Positions 35,008 through 45,577 of a DNA stretch of 64,000 bases are shown here, one piece after another (position 1 is the stretch's first letter; each line of letters begins with the position of its first letter). Position numbers and translations under genes: made by a program. Location: contig NC_022198.1 in assembly GCF_000590555.1 (NCBI RefSeq), positions 702,338 to 766,337 of the forward strand, read 5' to 3'. This DNA comes from Corynebacterium argentoratense DSM 44202 (lineage in GTDB: Bacteria > Actinomycetota > Actinomycetes > Mycobacteriales > Mycobacteriaceae). The notes beneath the pieces are model-generated. The model saw nothing but the letters and a program-made list of their open reading frames with translations, made no database searches and had not been told where the DNA came from.

Positions 35008-36114
35008 CTACAGCCAGTGGTTGCGTTTGAACGCCCAGTACACGCCCACGGTGATAGCGGCCATGACAAACAGCACCACAAAGTAGCCATACTGGGTGTG
35101 CAGTTCGGGCATGTTGTCGAAGTTCATACCGTAAATACCGGCGATCATTGTTGGCACTGCGGCCATACCGACCAGTGCCGATATTTGGCGCATGTCAGCG
35201 TTTTGCTGAAGGGAAATCATCGCCACACCAGCATCGAGCAGTGAGGACAAGCGCTCATCGTAGGAAGCAATTTGGTCCGCGGCGATTAATTCGTGGTCGA
35301 GCACGTCGCGGTAGTAGGAGCGGATTTCCTTATCCACAACGTCTTTATTGTTTTGGATCAATAATCGCAACGCTATGGCCAGTGGATCGATGGCGTGCCG
35401 CATCTCCAAGATCTCGCGTTTCAGCATGTAGATCTGCTCAATATCGAAGCGCTTGTCCGGGCTGAACACCTCGGATTCCAGCTCGTCGACATCGCCGGAC
35501 AGCTCGGTCGAAATCCGCAAGTACTCATCGACAAGGCTGTCCGCAATAAACCACGCGATCGCCATGGGGCCGACGATGAAGGTCTCCGGGTCTGTACTGA
35601 CCTCATGCTCGATGCGTTGTTTGATGGTCTTCATGGGGGACGGGCCGTGGCGCACGGTGATAATGAACTCTGGGCTGATGATCATTTGAAGCTCACCGGT
35701 TTGGATGATTTCTTTAGCATCCACCACCGATTCGTGCTCCTTGTAAAACACGGAGCGGATGACCATGAACAATTGGTCGTCGTAGCGTTCCAACTTGGGC
35801 CGTTGGTGTGCGCTGACGGCGTCTTCGACGATCAGTTCGTGTACCCCGTAGCCGTCAGCAATATCGGTCATTTGTTGTTCTGTTGGCTGCCCTAGGGATA
35901 GCCACATGAAGGCTTTGGGTTCACCGGGGCCGATGGTGGCGTTGTGCTCACGTACGGCAACGAGCGCGCTGTGCTGATCGTAGGGGCCCGGTTGTGGAAG
36001 CCCATCGATGAAGACCATGCAGCGCTCAATCAGTTGACTCGGGGGCGCCTTGAGGTCTTTGCCGGGGTGGGCGGAGTTATTTCCTCGGCTGGTGATGCGT
36101 GGAATGCTGACCAC
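35008..36114 (-). CDS. corA: magnesium/cobalt transporter CorA
   Basis: The 368-residue protein has a large cytosolic alpha/beta domain (about 1-300) and two C-terminal membrane helices (about 308-328 and 340-362). The signature YGMNFDNMPEL, the ion-selecting GMN plus MPEL loop, sits between them, and the protein ends in basic residues (KRNHWL). It forms a pentameric Mg2+ channel gated by cytosolic Mg2+. GTG 36114 follows AGGAGG at 4-5 nt. It lies convergent to the stress-protein gene and divergent from the lipoprotein gene. Confidence 0.93.
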   Translation of the reverse strand: MVSIPRITSRGNNSAHPGKDLKAPPSQLIERCMVFIDGLPQPGPYDQHSALVAVREHNATIGPGEPKAFMWLSLGQPTEQQMTDIADGYGVHELIVEDAVSAHQRPKLERYDDQLFMVIRSVFYKEHESVVDAKEIIQTGELQMIISPEFIITVRHGPSPMKTIKQRIEHEVSTDPETFIVGPMAIAWFIADSLVDEYLRISTELSGDVDELESEVFSPDKRFDIEQIYMLKREILEMRHAIDPLAIALRLLIQNNKDVVDKEIRSYYRDVLDHELIAADQIASYDERLSSLLDAGVAMISLQQNADMRQISALVGMAAVPTMIAGIYGMNFDNMPELHTQYGYFVVLFVMAAITVGVYWAFKRNHWL

Positions 36115-36331
36115 GGGTCCTCCTCGGGCTTCAATGAGAGGGTGAGCGCAGGGCGGGTGCGTACACAACTGCTCAAGCTTAATACAGTGCCAGTGGATCT
36201 GTACATGAGGTGGGGATAGACCTGTTGGGGTAGGTATCCAAGTATGCTTGTATGAGTAGTAAATAACAGTGGTCTGTGGTGTGGCGGAGTGTTCGCGCTT
36301 TCGCCCAGTGCCATGCTAGCGGGAAGGGCGT

Positions 36332-37027
36332 GTGATGCGTCGACGGTTAAGCCTGGGGGCCTTGTGCGTTGCGTTGAGTGTGTGCACTGCTGCATGCAGC
36401 CAGCCTGCGCAGAGGCTTTTGAGGGATATCGGCGATCGAGACACCTTGCTCGTTACGTTCAATCCCGTCGATACAGAAAATTGGATTTTGGCGGAGTTGT
36501 ACCAGACGTCTCTGGATAGCGCCGGCCACCAGGCGTATTCCCACGACAATAATGATTCGGTGCGTCAGGGGTATGCGGCGCTGATTCGCAGTATTAGGGA
36601 GGGGGATGCTGACGTCGCGGTCGTCTGCACTGGCACCGCGTTGGAACTGTTGGACCCCGCCAAGGCGAAGGAGCTTTCGGAGAAGTTTGCCGCAAAGGGT
36701 GGGCAAACTGCGGATGTGAATTCCGGTGAGACTCGTGATGAGGTGTATGCGGCGATGGTGGCGAGCTTGCCAGAGACTGTCGCTGCGGCGAATCCCTCGA
36801 CAACCGAAGGCTGCGAAAATTCAGCGGGGGAGACCATGCTGGAGTTGCCCCAGAATATCGTGCCGATTTTCCGTAAGCATTTGTTGGATCATCACGATCG
36901 TCAGAGCCTCAACAAAGTATCGGGGATGATCAACCGCGCGGATTTAGACGAGCTTGATGATAAGGCCATCGAGCTTCAATCAGTATCGTCAGCTATCAAG
37001 CCCTATTTCATCGACAATGATATTTAA
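36332..37027 (+). CDS. OpuAC-like lipoprotein
   Basis: The 231-residue lipoprotein has a lipoprotein signal peptide (MMRRRLSLG, hydrophobic core, lipobox CTAAC near 22). The mature part distantly resembles the glycine betaine/choline binding (OpuAC) fold: DTLLVTFNPVDTENWILAELY matches the usual ligand-domain start, and DVAVVCTGTALELL the EYTGT region. It is shorter than typical binding proteins and no transporter subunits are adjacent. Function unknown. GTG 36332 lies after GGGAAGG; ATG 36335 is equally possible. Confidence 0.65.
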   Translation: MMRRRLSLGALCVALSVCTAACSQPAQRLLRDIGDRDTLLVTFNPVDTENWILAELYQTSLDSAGHQAYSHDNNDSVRQGYAALIRSIREGDADVAVVCTGTALELLDPAKAKELSEKFAAKGGQTADVNSGETRDEVYAAMVASLPETVAAANPSTTEGCENSAGETMLELPQNIVPIFRKHLLDHHDRQSLNKVSGMINRADLDELDDKAIELQSVSSAIKPYFIDNDI

Positions 37028-37087
37028 CGATATTTAACGCCCGCTAGCTCGCAGCTGAGAGCTGTGCTCCAGCCACCAAGCACAGTT

Positions 37088-37131
37088 AAAGGCCGCGCTC
37101 CTCGACCAACGAATCGAGGAGCGCGGCCTTT
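37088..37131. terminator. bidirectional terminator between lipoprotein gene and odhA
   Basis: The arms at 37088-37105 and 37114-37131 are perfect reverse complements over 18 bp, with an 8-nt loop. Each side starts with AAA and ends with TTT. It sits between convergent genes, 16 nt past the odhA stop. Confidence 0.92.
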
Positions 37132-37147
37132 AATCACAAGGATTTAA

Positions 37148-40100
37148 TTAATCCTCAAACGCTGCTTGCAGCAGTTGTTCTTGCTCGAAGGCGTGAACCT
37201 TAGCAACACCAGTTGCGGTGGAGGATTGAGCGCGGCGGCTGATGCGCTTCATCGGAAGCATACCGGGGATGAGCTCTGGTAGATGCAGGCCGAGGAAGGG
37301 CCATGGGCCTTGGTTGGCGGGCTCGTCTTGGCAGAAGCGAATTTCGGTTGCGTTGGGGTAGCAGTCGAACGCTTCCTTGAGGCGGTTGTACGGGATCGGG
37401 TGCAGCATTTCGATGCGAACGATCGCGACGTCCTCACGGCCGAGCTTCTTGCGGCGCTTTTCGAGCTCGTAGTAGAGCTTGCCGGACACCAGCATGATGG
37501 TCGTCACCTTGTCAGCATCGCCAATGACGTTGCCTTCGCGATCGACCAAGCGCGGGTCGTTGATGACCGACTGGAACTTCTTGACCTCGGTGAAGTCCTC
37601 CACGGGGGATGCTGCATCCTTGAGGCGGAGCATCGACTTCGGGGTGAAGACAACCAGGGGGCGCTTGAGATCACCGAGGGCATGGCGACGCAGCAAGTGA
37701 AAGTGGTTTGCCGGGGTCGAAGGCTGAGCGACAGTCATAGAGCCCTCAGCACACAGCTGTAGGTAACGCTCGATGCGTGCAGAGGAGTGGTCAGGGCCCA
37801 TGCCCTCGTAGCCGTGAGGCAGCAGCAGGATGACACCTGAGGTCTGGCCCCACTTGGCCTCACCGGAGCAGACGTACTCGTCGATGATGGTCTGCGCGCC
37901 ATTAGCGAAGTCGCCGAACTGTGCTTCCCAGGCGACCACGGCATCGGGGTTACCGACGGAGTAGCCGTATTCGAAGCCCATGCCTGCGTACTCGGTGAGT
38001 GCCGAGTTGTAGACCAGGAACTTGCCTTCGCCCTTGGAACGAGCGAGCTCGTCGATCGGGTTGAATTCGGCAGCGGTGTTCGGGTCGATCATCACTGCGT
38101 GACGCTGCGTGAAGGTACCGCGGCGGGAATCCTCACCTGCGAGGCGAACGAGCTTACCGGAGTTAGCCAGGGTGCCGAAGGCCAACAGCTCGCCCCAACC
38201 CCAGTCGATGCCGCCCTCGCGGACGCTTTCCGCACGCTTCTTAGCGACGGGTGCGACGCGTGGGTGAGCAGTGAAGCCTTCCGGAAGATTGACGTAGGAC
38301 TGTCCGATTTCCACGAGTTCTTCGCGGGTGACGGAGGTATCCAGGCCGTGCGGAAGTTCCTGCGCACTGGTGATGCCCTCTTGAGCCTTAGCCTTCTGCT
38401 TTTCAGCAAGCTTGACTTCGTTGAAGACGGACTCCATCTGATCGTGGAAGTCACGAGCAACTGCTTCAGCGTCCTCGTTGGACAGGTCACCGCGGCCGAC
38501 CAGGTCTTCGGTGTACTTGGTGCGGGTGGTTTCGCGGTTGTCGATGATGTCGTACATCTGAGGCTGAGTCATCGACGGATCGTCGGCTTCGTTGTGGCCA
38601 CGGCGGCGGTAGCACACGAGGTCGATGAAGACGTCCTTGCCGAAGCGACGGCGGTACTCGGTCGCCAGGCGACCAACCCACACAACGGCTTCGGGATCGT
38701 CGCCGTTGACGTGGAAAATCGGGCAGCCGAAAGCCTTCGCTATGTCGGTGGCGTAGTGGCTGGACCGGGAGGAATCCGGTGTGGTCGTGAAACCAATCTG
38801 GTTGTTGACCACGATGTGGATGGTACCGCCAACGGTGTATCCACGCAGTTGAGCGAGGTTGATGGTCTCGGGCACGATGCCGAGGCCGGCGAACGCAGCA
38901 TCACCGTGGAGGAGGATCGGAACAACGGTGTATCCGTCAGGGCCGAGGTCCAGGATGTCCTGCTTAGCGCGGACGATGCCCTCCATCACAGGGTTGACGG
39001 CCTCGAGGTGGGAGGGGTTGGCGGTCAAGGTGATCTTGATTTCGCCATCACCAAACATCTGCAGGTGGGTGCCCTCAGCACCGAGGTGGTACTTGACGTC
39101 GCCGGAACCGCCAGCCTGGGCGGGGTCGATGTTGCCTTCGAACTCGTTGAACAGGGTGTGCAGTGGCTTGCCAACGATGTTGGCGAGGACATTCAGGCGA
39201 CCGCGGTGGGGCATACCAATGACAACTTCGTCCAGGCCTTGGCCTGCAGCGGTGTCGATTGCCGCATCCATCAACGGGATGAGGGATTCTGCACCCTCGA
39301 GGGAGAATCGCTTCTGGCCAACGTACTTAGTCTGGAGGAAGTTCTCGAACGCCTCCGCAGCGTTGAGCTTCTGCAGGATGTACTTCTGCTCTGCGGGGGT
39401 GGGCTTGGGCTGACCAGCTTCGATCTGATCCTGCAACCAGGTGCGCTCGTCGCGATCCAGAATGTGGGTGTACTCGGAACCAACCTTGAGCGTGTAGGCA
39501 GTGCGGAGCTTCGCCAACACCTCGCGGAGAGTCATGGTCTCGCGACCATCGAAACCACCGACGTTGAAGGTGCGGTCGAGGTCCCAGAGGGTCAAGCCAT
39601 GCGACTCGATGTTGAGGTCGCGGTGGTCCGGAATCGGCATACCGGGCTGTACCCAGTGCAGCGGGTTGATGTCGGCGAGGAGGTGGCCGCGGGAGCGGTA
39701 GGCCTCGATCAACTGCATGACGCGGGTGTTTTTATCAACACTGGTGTTGGGCAGATCCTGGGCCCAGCGCATGGGGGAGTAAGGCACGCCCATGACGTCG
39801 AAAACGTGGTCCCAGAAGTGATCATCGACCAACAGGCGGCTCATGGTGCGGAGGAATTCACCGGACTCTGCACCCTGGATGATGCGGTGATCGTAGGTCG
39901 AGGTGATGGTGACGAGCTTGCCGACACCGAGCTCTGCGAGGCGATCCTCGGAAGCACCCTGGAACTCCGCAGGGTAGTCCATGGAGCCGACACCGATGAT
40001 GGCGCCCTGGCCCTTAGTCAGGCGAGGCACAGAGTGGCGGGTGCCGATGCCGCCGGGGTTAGTGAGCGAAATGGTGACTCCGGAGAAGTCTTTACCGGTG

Positions 40101-40867
40101 AGCTTGCCTGCGCGGCCACGGTTGACGATGTCTTCGTAGGCTTCGACGAACTCGGAGAAGGAAAGGGACTCACATTCGCGGATTGCTGCGACAACCAGTG
40201 CACGGGAGCCGTCCTTTTGCGGCAGGTCGATAGCCAAACCGAGGTTGATGTGCTCCGGTACCACCAAGAAGGGCTTGCCATCGCGCAACTCGTAGGCGTT
40301 GTTCATGTCCGGGTGGGCCATGACTGCCTTCACCATGGCGTAGCCGATGATGTGGGTGAAGGAAATCTTGCCACCGCGGGTGCGGCGCAGGTGATCATTG
40401 ATGATCGCGCGGTTTTCGAACATCAGGCGCGCAGGCATGTCGCGCACTGACGTCGCGGTGGGGACCTCAAGGGAAAGGTCCATGTTCTTAGCAATCGCCT
40501 TGGCGATGCCCTTCATCTCGGTTGCACCGGATTCCGGTAGATCGCCCCCCGCGTTCATCGGGGAAGCTGCGGCCTTCTTGGCAGCCGCAGCGGCTGCTTC
40601 CGAATTAGCGGCTGCCGAAGCCGGGCCGGGCTGGCGTACCTTCTTTGCCGGGGCAGGGTGCGCGGCTTTGGTTGCCGCGTCAGATGTGTCCTTGGTGTCC
40701 TGCCCCTGAGCGGTGGCAGGTTCAGGGGCATCGCCGGAAGTGGGATTACCATTCGCGGCAAAGAAGTCTCGCCATTCCTGATCCACAGATTGCGGATCCT
40801 TTTGGAACTGCTGGAACATCTCGTCTACCAGCCATTGGTTCTGGCCGAAAGAATTAGCGCTGCTCAC
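37148..40867 (-). CDS. odhA: 2-oxoglutarate dehydrogenase OdhA (fused E2 acyltransferase-E1)
   Basis: The 1239-residue protein is the corynebacterial/mycobacterial fused form. It has a small N-terminal E1 segment ([18 protein letters not shown], 11-28), an Ala/Pro linker (45-105), an E2-type catalytic core without lipoyl domain (about 115-340, active-site DHRIIQG near 325) and the thiamine-diphosphate E1 domain (about 370-1239). It oxidises 2-oxoglutarate in the TCA cycle and in other corynebacteria is inhibited by unphosphorylated OdhI. GTG 40867 gives the family N-terminus [16 protein letters not shown] 12-codon ORF overlaps the start (GTGA). The downstream terminator is strong. Confidence 0.96.
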   Translation of the reverse strand: MSSANSFGQNQWLVDEMFQQFQKDPQSVDQEWRDFFAANGNPTSGDAPEPATAQGQDTKDTSDAATKAAHPAPAKKVRQPGPASAAANSEAAAAAAKKAAASPMNAGGDLPESGATEMKGIAKAIAKNMDLSLEVPTATSVRDMPARLMFENRAIINDHLRRTRGGKISFTHIIGYAMVKAVMAHPDMNNAYELRDGKPFLVVPEHINLGLAIDLPQKDGSRALVVAAIRECESLSFSEFVEAYEDIVNRGRAGKLTGKDFSGVTISLTNPGGIGTRHSVPRLTKGQGAIIGVGSMDYPAEFQGASEDRLAELGVGKLVTITSTYDHRIIQGAESGEFLRTMSRLLVDDHFWDHVFDVMGVPYSPMRWAQDLPNTSVDKNTRVMQLIEAYRSRGHLLADINPLHWVQPGMPIPDHRDLNIESHGLTLWDLDRTFNVGGFDGRETMTLREVLAKLRTAYTLKVGSEYTHILDRDERTWLQDQIEAGQPKPTPAEQKYILQKLNAAEAFENFLQTKYVGQKRFSLEGAESLIPLMDAAIDTAAGQGLDEVVIGMPHRGRLNVLANIVGKPLHTLFNEFEGNIDPAQAGGSGDVKYHLGAEGTHLQMFGDGEIKITLTANPSHLEAVNPVMEGIVRAKQDILDLGPDGYTVVPILLHGDAAFAGLGIVPETINLAQLRGYTVGGTIHIVVNNQIGFTTTPDSSRSSHYATDIAKAFGCPIFHVNGDDPEAVVWVGRLATEYRRRFGKDVFIDLVCYRRRGHNEADDPSMTQPQMYDIIDNRETTRTKYTEDLVGRGDLSNEDAEAVARDFHDQMESVFNEVKLAEKQKAKAQEGITSAQELPHGLDTSVTREELVEIGQSYVNLPEGFTAHPRVAPVAKKRAESVREGGIDWGWGELLAFGTLANSGKLVRLAGEDSRRGTFTQRHAVMIDPNTAAEFNPIDELARSKGEGKFLVYNSALTEYAGMGFEYGYSVGNPDAVVAWEAQFGDFANGAQTIIDEYVCSGEAKWGQTSGVILLLPHGYEGMGPDHSSARIERYLQLCAEGSMTVAQPSTPANHFHLLRRHALGDLKRPLVVFTPKSMLRLKDAASPVEDFTEVKKFQSVINDPRLVDREGNVIGDADKVTTIMLVSGKLYYELEKRRKKLGREDVAIVRIEMLHPIPYNRLKEAFDCYPNATEIRFCQDEPANQGPWPFLGLHLPELIPGMLPMKRISRRAQSSTATGVAKVHAFEQEQLLQAAFED

Positions 40868-40902
40868 GGCAGGTGCTCGCCTCTTTTCCTATTGGGGTAC
40901 AT
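40864..40902 (-). CDS. 12-residue leader ORF overlapping odhA start
   Basis: ATG 40902 begins the peptide [12 protein letters not shown] and its TGA stop overlaps the odhA GTG (GTGA). A strong ribosome site GAGGAG lies 6 nt before the ATG, better than the AGAGG-type site before odhA itself. Translation of the short ORF may feed ribosomes to odhA. The peptide is basic and has no run of a single amino acid that would indicate classical attenuation. Confidence 0.55.
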   Translation of the reverse strand: MYPNRKRGEHLP

Positions 40903-41062
40903 GGTGTGCTCCTCATGCCCACTGCGGGGCAGTGAAGAGCAACGTTTCGTTGATTGTTTTCGCTATTGATCATTGAGCGTTATCACCGTCCATGGTTGCA
41001 CAGTCGCATTGGAAATATGCGCGCGACACCACGGCCGGTAAACGGGCTTCATCCAGAATAGC

Positions 41063-41082
41063 TAAAAAACCACAAAATGTGG
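41063..41082 (-). terminator. terminator after the ABC exporter gene
   Basis: On the minus strand CCACA-TTT-TGTGG (41070-41082) is followed by TTTTTT. The short 5-bp stem lies 13 nt past the stop. It makes odhA, further downstream, an independent transcript. Confidence 0.6.
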
Positions 41083-41095
41083 CCTTTGTCTACCT

Positions 41096-44000
41096 TTATT
41101 GGGGCATGTCCGTGCCAGAATACTGCCACAGCCGAGCATAGTGCCCGGCCTGAGCTAGAAGTTCACTGTGAGAACCGTCTTCAATAATGCGACCAGAATC
41201 GACAACAAGAATGCGATCGGCACGTGCAGAGGTTGCGAGCCTGTGGGCAATAATTACCGAGGTTCGTTGGGTTCCCTCGGCTGCATTATCCAACGTCGTA
41301 TGAAGGCTTTCCACCACCGTGGCCTCGGTATTTGGGTCTAAACTGGCCGTCGCTTCGTCGAGGATCAAAATAGAAGGCCTGACAAATTCGGCGCGGGCCA
41401 ACGCGATCAACTGGCGCTGGCCTGAGGACAACCTGGAGCCGTTGCTGATCTGATAATCGAAGCCTCCAGGTAGCGCCTCGATTGTGCTTCGCGCCCCCAC
41501 AGCCTCCGCCGCAGCAACAACGCGGTTATGAAGATCATCCGAGGGGGTATCCGTCAGGGGAGTGTTGTTCTCAGCTTTCATCCCTTGGGGGACATGGGGG
41601 TATCCGTACGCAATGTTATCGGCGATGCTTCCCCTAAACAGGTGGCCCTCTTGAGGAACGTAGCCCAACTGTTGCCGCCACTGGTCAATGGGGAAACCAT
41701 CAATGGGTGCACCACTGGCGCATACACGCCCGCTGACAGGATCGTAGAACCTGGCCAACAACTTGGTGAGCGTCGATTTGCCGGCCCCCGTCGGCCCCAC
41801 AATCGCCACCGTAGACCCAGGCTTAATCGACACATTAATGGCATCAAGCGCAGCCTCCGCGCTACGCGCACCACCGTAACTAAACGCGACGTCATCGTAA
41901 ACGAGAGGTCCGCGGGCACACTGTGCAGCATTGGGGTTGGAACCCTCGTCGCGCACCGATGCCTTCGTCGACAACAACTGCTGTATCCGCTGCAAACCCA
42001 CCCGCGACTGCTGATAAGAATCAAACACTTGGGACAGCTCCTGGATCGGCCCAAACAGCATCCCCATGTACATCACAAAACTAATGACGACGCCAGCAGA
42101 GACCTCACCGCGCGAAATCTGCACCGCACCGAACCCCAAGACCGCAGCCCGAGCAACCTCCGACAAAGCATTCATGCCCGGGAAATACACAGACACCGCA
42201 GTCTGAGACTGCAAACGCAGACGACGATAGCGATCGGACTCGGAAGCAAAACGCTCCAAAGTAGCGTCCTCGCGGCGGTACATCTGCGTTACCAGAAGAT
42301 TGGCGACCAGCTCCCGAAAATCAGCATTAACACCACTGACCTGCTCGCGCGATTGGGTATACAAACGCGCGGAAATCCTGCGGAACACAATCGTGGCGAC
42401 CCCCATCACCGGCACTATCGCCAAAGCCACAAGTGCCAAGCTGGTGTCGGTAACCAACAGCATCAACACCACGCCCGCCAACGTACCCACCGCGACAATA
42501 GCCTGCGCCACCGACGTTCTCAGGAAGGAACTCAAACTATCGATGTCCGTCGTCATGCGGGTCAACACCTTGCCCACACGAGTGGATTCGAAATAATCCA
42601 GGCTCAAAGACATCAAATGTTTAAACGAACGCGTGCGCAGCGCCAACAGCAATTGCTCACCCGTGCGCGCAGACAACACCGTCGAAGCCACCGCGACCGC
42701 CCAGCTAGCGATAACCAACGCACTGCCACCGACGGCAACCCACAGCAACGTGCTCTTAGCCTGCTCCGTCGGAGCAGCGACACCGTGGTCGATCGCGACA
42801 CGAACAAGAGCAGGGAACGCAAGATCGCCTAAAACCGACAACACAAACAAAGCCACAACCCCCGCCAACGGCCACGCAACAGTGCTAAGCAGTGCGCGAA
42901 GAGTAGCATCCGCAGCAGTCGGAATGTCGCTGGAGTCCGCAGCGTCGGCAGAAACAACCGGCCTGGGTGCGCCGCCCTTTGGAATGCCCGCTGGGTGGCC
43001 ACGACGCGGCATCCCCCCAGACTGATCGCTAGCGCTACCAGTCGGCGCAGACGTTTTCGGGGCGGCGGCAACACCCGACATAGACGTGCTCGGTCCGGCG
43101 CCCACAGAACACTGCGTCACCTCGATTACCTGATCCGCCCAACGAACAGTCGACTCGCGATGGGCAACCATGATGACAGTCATATCCGGATAATTCTCGC
43201 GCAGTGCAGAAAAGACAGCCTGTTCCGTCGCAGCATCCACAGCCGACACGGCGTCATCAAGCACAAGAACCCTAGGCGGGCACACCAACGCTCTAGCCAA
43301 CGCAAGCCGCTGACGCTGACCACCCGACAACGTCATGCCAGACTCGCCGACAACGGTGTCCACACCATCCGGAGTCGCACGCACAAAACGATCAGCCGAC
43401 GCAGTACGTAACGCCCGCTCAACATCAGCATCAGTGACGTCGCGGCCCACGGTGATGTTGTCGCGAATGCTTGCGGAAAACAGATACGGATCATCAAAAA
43501 CACACACCACGTCGCCCCGAACAGCAGGGGAGAGCTCCACATCGCCACCGCTATCCGAGGTCAACATGATGCGGCCAGAAGCTAGCTGCTGAAAACCACC
43601 AAGCACATCCACCAACGCGCTCTTACCGCTACCAGGAGGGCCCGTTAGCGCCAACCAGTGCCCCGCAGGCAGAACACAACTCATCGCCGCAGACGGATCA
43701 CCCGTCGGAACAACAACGTTTTCGAAACGTACCCCCAATGGGCCCTCCGCTGCCGGCGCCACAGGATCATCCCACCGCAACAACGCGTCAAGATCGATGA
43801 CATCGAACACGCGCTTCACCGAGCTCATCGACGTGATAATGCGCAAAGACATAGCCGAAAGCATGCGCGAAATGGCCGTCAACGTGGTCAAATACGAGGC
43901 GAAAGCGACAAAAGTACCCAGTGTGATCGAACCGGTATGCACCAGCCAACCACCCAAAGCCACGTTGGCAACCACCAGCAGCTTCGGAAGCTGATCCAAC

Positions 44001-44725
44001 AAAGGCTGGAAACGCGCCATCACCCGGGCCACCACCATGCGCAGCTCGTACAAGGTACGACTGGATGCCTCAACACGCTCGCACTCACGACCCTGCTGGT
44101 TGAAGGCCATCACCACGCGGATCCCGCGAACGGCCTCCTCTACCTCACCGGCCACAACGCCCTCCTGCTGCTGAGCTGCAGCAGAAGCCTCGAATAAGCG
44201 CTTGCGCGAGCGCCACGCCCCCACAACAATGATCGGGATCGACACCAAAGCCATTGCCGCAAGAGGCGGCGACAGCCACAGCATCACAACGATGACCCCC
44301 GCCATTTTGATCGAAGACCCAAGCGCCAATGGCAACATCGCAAGAATCGCCTGCACTGTGGACAAGTCAGAAATCGTCCGACTCATCAACTGCCCCGAAT
44401 CGACCTGACGAGCCGCAGGCCCATCCAACCGGTGAACCGAACGCAACGCATCAATGCGCAACAGGTGCTGGGTGCTCAAACTCAAGCGCCCGGCCGTGTA
44501 CCTACGACCAAATTGGAAGCAGAAACGTACCACGGCGATAGCCACCAATGCAGCAATGAGTGGCGCAACCGGGCTGCCCCCAATAGCCCGGTCAATCACA
44601 TCCTTGGTCAGTAGTGGCGTGTAGACCTCAGCGGCAACCACCATCAAAGTGCATACCGCAGTGACAACAGACAGTCTCCGCTGAGCGACGACGACCTTTG
44701 CAAGCCTCAGGGCTGAATCAAACAC
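41096..44725 (-). CDS. fused double ABC exporter (two TMD-NBD halves)
   Basis: The 1209-residue protein fuses two type IV ABC exporter halves. TMD1 is about 10-310 and NBD1 about 330-540, with Walker A GPPGSGKSA (362-370), signature LSGGQRQR (466-473) and Walker B VLVLDD (486-491). A Pro/Ser/Gly-rich linker spans 540-605. TMD2 is about 615-920 and NBD2 about 940-1205, with Walker A GPTGAGKST (977-985), signature LSSGQRQ (1099-1105) and Walker B ILILDE (1119-1124). NBD1 has Asp for the catalytic Glu (491) and Asp for the Q-loop Gln (411), so one ATP site is probably degenerate. Substrate unknown; the relative beside odhA in C. glutamicum is also uncharacterised. GTG start. Confidence 0.88.
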   Translation of the reverse strand: MFDSALRLAKVVVAQRRLSVVTAVCTLMVVAAEVYTPLLTKDVIDRAIGGSPVAPLIAALVAIAVVRFCFQFGRRYTAGRLSLSTQHLLRIDALRSVHRLDGPAARQVDSGQLMSRTISDLSTVQAILAMLPLALGSSIKMAGVIVVMLWLSPPLAAMALVSIPIIVVGAWRSRKRLFEASAAAQQQEGVVAGEVEEAVRGIRVVMAFNQQGRECERVEASSRTLYELRMVVARVMARFQPLLDQLPKLLVVANVALGGWLVHTGSITLGTFVAFASYLTTLTAISRMLSAMSLRIITSMSSVKRVFDVIDLDALLRWDDPVAPAAEGPLGVRFENVVVPTGDPSAAMSCVLPAGHWLALTGPPGSGKSALVDVLGGFQQLASGRIMLTSDSGGDVELSPAVRGDVVCVFDDPYLFSASIRDNITVGRDVTDADVERALRTASADRFVRATPDGVDTVVGESGMTLSGGQRQRLALARALVCPPRVLVLDDAVSAVDAATEQAVFSALRENYPDMTVIMVAHRESTVRWADQVIEVTQCSVGAGPSTSMSGVAAAPKTSAPTGSASDQSGGMPRRGHPAGIPKGGAPRPVVSADAADSSDIPTAADATLRALLSTVAWPLAGVVALFVLSVLGDLAFPALVRVAIDHGVAAPTEQAKSTLLWVAVGGSALVIASWAVAVASTVLSARTGEQLLLALRTRSFKHLMSLSLDYFESTRVGKVLTRMTTDIDSLSSFLRTSVAQAIVAVGTLAGVVLMLLVTDTSLALVALAIVPVMGVATIVFRRISARLYTQSREQVSGVNADFRELVANLLVTQMYRREDATLERFASESDRYRRLRLQSQTAVSVYFPGMNALSEVARAAVLGFGAVQISRGEVSAGVVISFVMYMGMLFGPIQELSQVFDSYQQSRVGLQRIQQLLSTKASVRDEGSNPNAAQCARGPLVYDDVAFSYGGARSAEAALDAINVSIKPGSTVAIVGPTGAGKSTLTKLLARFYDPVSGRVCASGAPIDGFPIDQWRQQLGYVPQEGHLFRGSIADNIAYGYPHVPQGMKAENNTPLTDTPSDDLHNRVVAAAEAVGARSTIEALPGGFDYQISNGSRLSSGQRQLIALARAEFVRPSILILDEATASLDPNTEATVVESLHTTLDNAAEGTQRTSVIIAHRLATSARADRILVVDSGRIIEDGSHSELLAQAGHYARLWQYSGTDMPQ

Positions 44726-44763
44726 GTGACAAACTGCCTACACGCTGCACTAAAAGAAACCGA

Positions 44764-45486
44764 TTAAAACTCTGCAGGGAGCGGGCCAAGGGAGGTACGT
44801 GCGTTAGAGATCACTTTGTGCGCCAGCGTGCGGTTAGCGAAGGTGCCAACAACCGCGCCCACGCCCAGAGGCAGCAGCTTGCCCAACCATGCAGCCTTGA
44901 ACTTCTTACCCATGCGCTTGACCGCGGCGGCAGTCAGCTTAGAGTTGACGTCCTTCAAACGCGGAGCACCAAAGCGGGTGAGGGTGGCGGCGACAGATGC
45001 GCCATTTTTCTTGTTCAGATCGCCCACCGCGGCGTCAACAATCAGAGTGCCGGCCGAACCTAACAACACCACCAAGATCAGTGCACGACGACGTTCCTCG
45101 TCGTGGATATCGACGCCGCGTAGATACGCCGACGCCATCACATACAGCGTCGCAGCATCAAGAAACACCAAAGACTCCGCGCCAACAGCAGCGGCACCAG
45201 TGACGAAACCGATCCCGGGGATCGCAGCTGCAGCACCCGCACCCGCACCCGAGCCCATAGCCAGGCGCTTGAGATGCTTGTCCATCATTTTCTGAATCTC
45301 GCTGGGCGACGCGTCGGGGTTTCCGGCACGCAACCACTCGACGTATTTGACGATGGCACCGCTTTGCATATGGGCCGCGCGATCAACAGCCTTGATCAAC
45401 ATCCGCCCGCTAGCGCCCGCACGCTGCTCGAGCGCAGCGGGATCAGAGTTCACAGCGTCTGTAATGGAATCCGTATTGGTAGCCAT
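44764..45486 (-). CDS. EcsC-like membrane-associated protein
   Basis: The 240-residue protein has a charged N-terminal part and a Gly/Ala-rich amphipathic region (AMGSGAGAGAAAAIPGIGFV, about 78-97), followed by hydrophobic segments at about 105-125 and 140-160 and a basic region before the C-terminus. The layout resembles EcsC-family proteins, but the match is by eye. ATG 45486 is preceded by TAGACT (45495-45500) at 8 nt, suggesting a leaderless mRNA. The ABC exporter gene follows 38 nt downstream on the same strand, so the two may be co-expressed. Confidence 0.55.
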   Translation of the reverse strand: MATNTDSITDAVNSDPAALEQRAGASGRMLIKAVDRAAHMQSGAIVKYVEWLRAGNPDASPSEIQKMMDKHLKRLAMGSGAGAGAAAAIPGIGFVTGAAAVGAESLVFLDAATLYVMASAYLRGVDIHDEERRRALILVVLLGSAGTLIVDAAVGDLNKKNGASVAATLTRFGAPRLKDVNSKLTAAAVKRMGKKFKAAWLGKLLPLGVGAVVGTFANRTLAHKVISNARTSLGPLPAEF

Positions 45487-45522
45487 AAGCACACAGTCTA
45501 GTAGGGCTCCTAACGGCAGCAT

Positions 45523-45545
45523 TTGTTAGCCTGGGACACTAACAA
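45523..45545. promoter_or_regulatory. 23-bp operator-like inverted repeat upstream of FhuF-like gene
   Basis: TTGTTAG (45523-45529) and CTAACAA (45539-45545) are perfect reverse complements around 9 bp. A -10 candidate TAGCCT (45527-45532) overlaps the left arm, so a bound protein could block transcription. It only partly matches the 19-bp DtxR consensus (the TTAGCCT half), although an iron gene follows. Confidence 0.5.
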
Positions 45546-45577
45546 CGCACGACCGCCACATGGATAGGGCAGCACCC

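Noticed and set aside
38099..40450. Long open frame (783 codons) antisense to odhA
   Set aside because: It mirrors the codon structure of odhA, encodes no recognisable domain, and has no ribosome site. High-GC genes with strong codon bias often leave such open antisense frames.
45523..45545. Classical DtxR box upstream of the FhuF-like gene
   Set aside because: Only about half of the 19-bp consensus positions match, and the symmetry centre differs. Kept only as an unassigned operator-like repeat.
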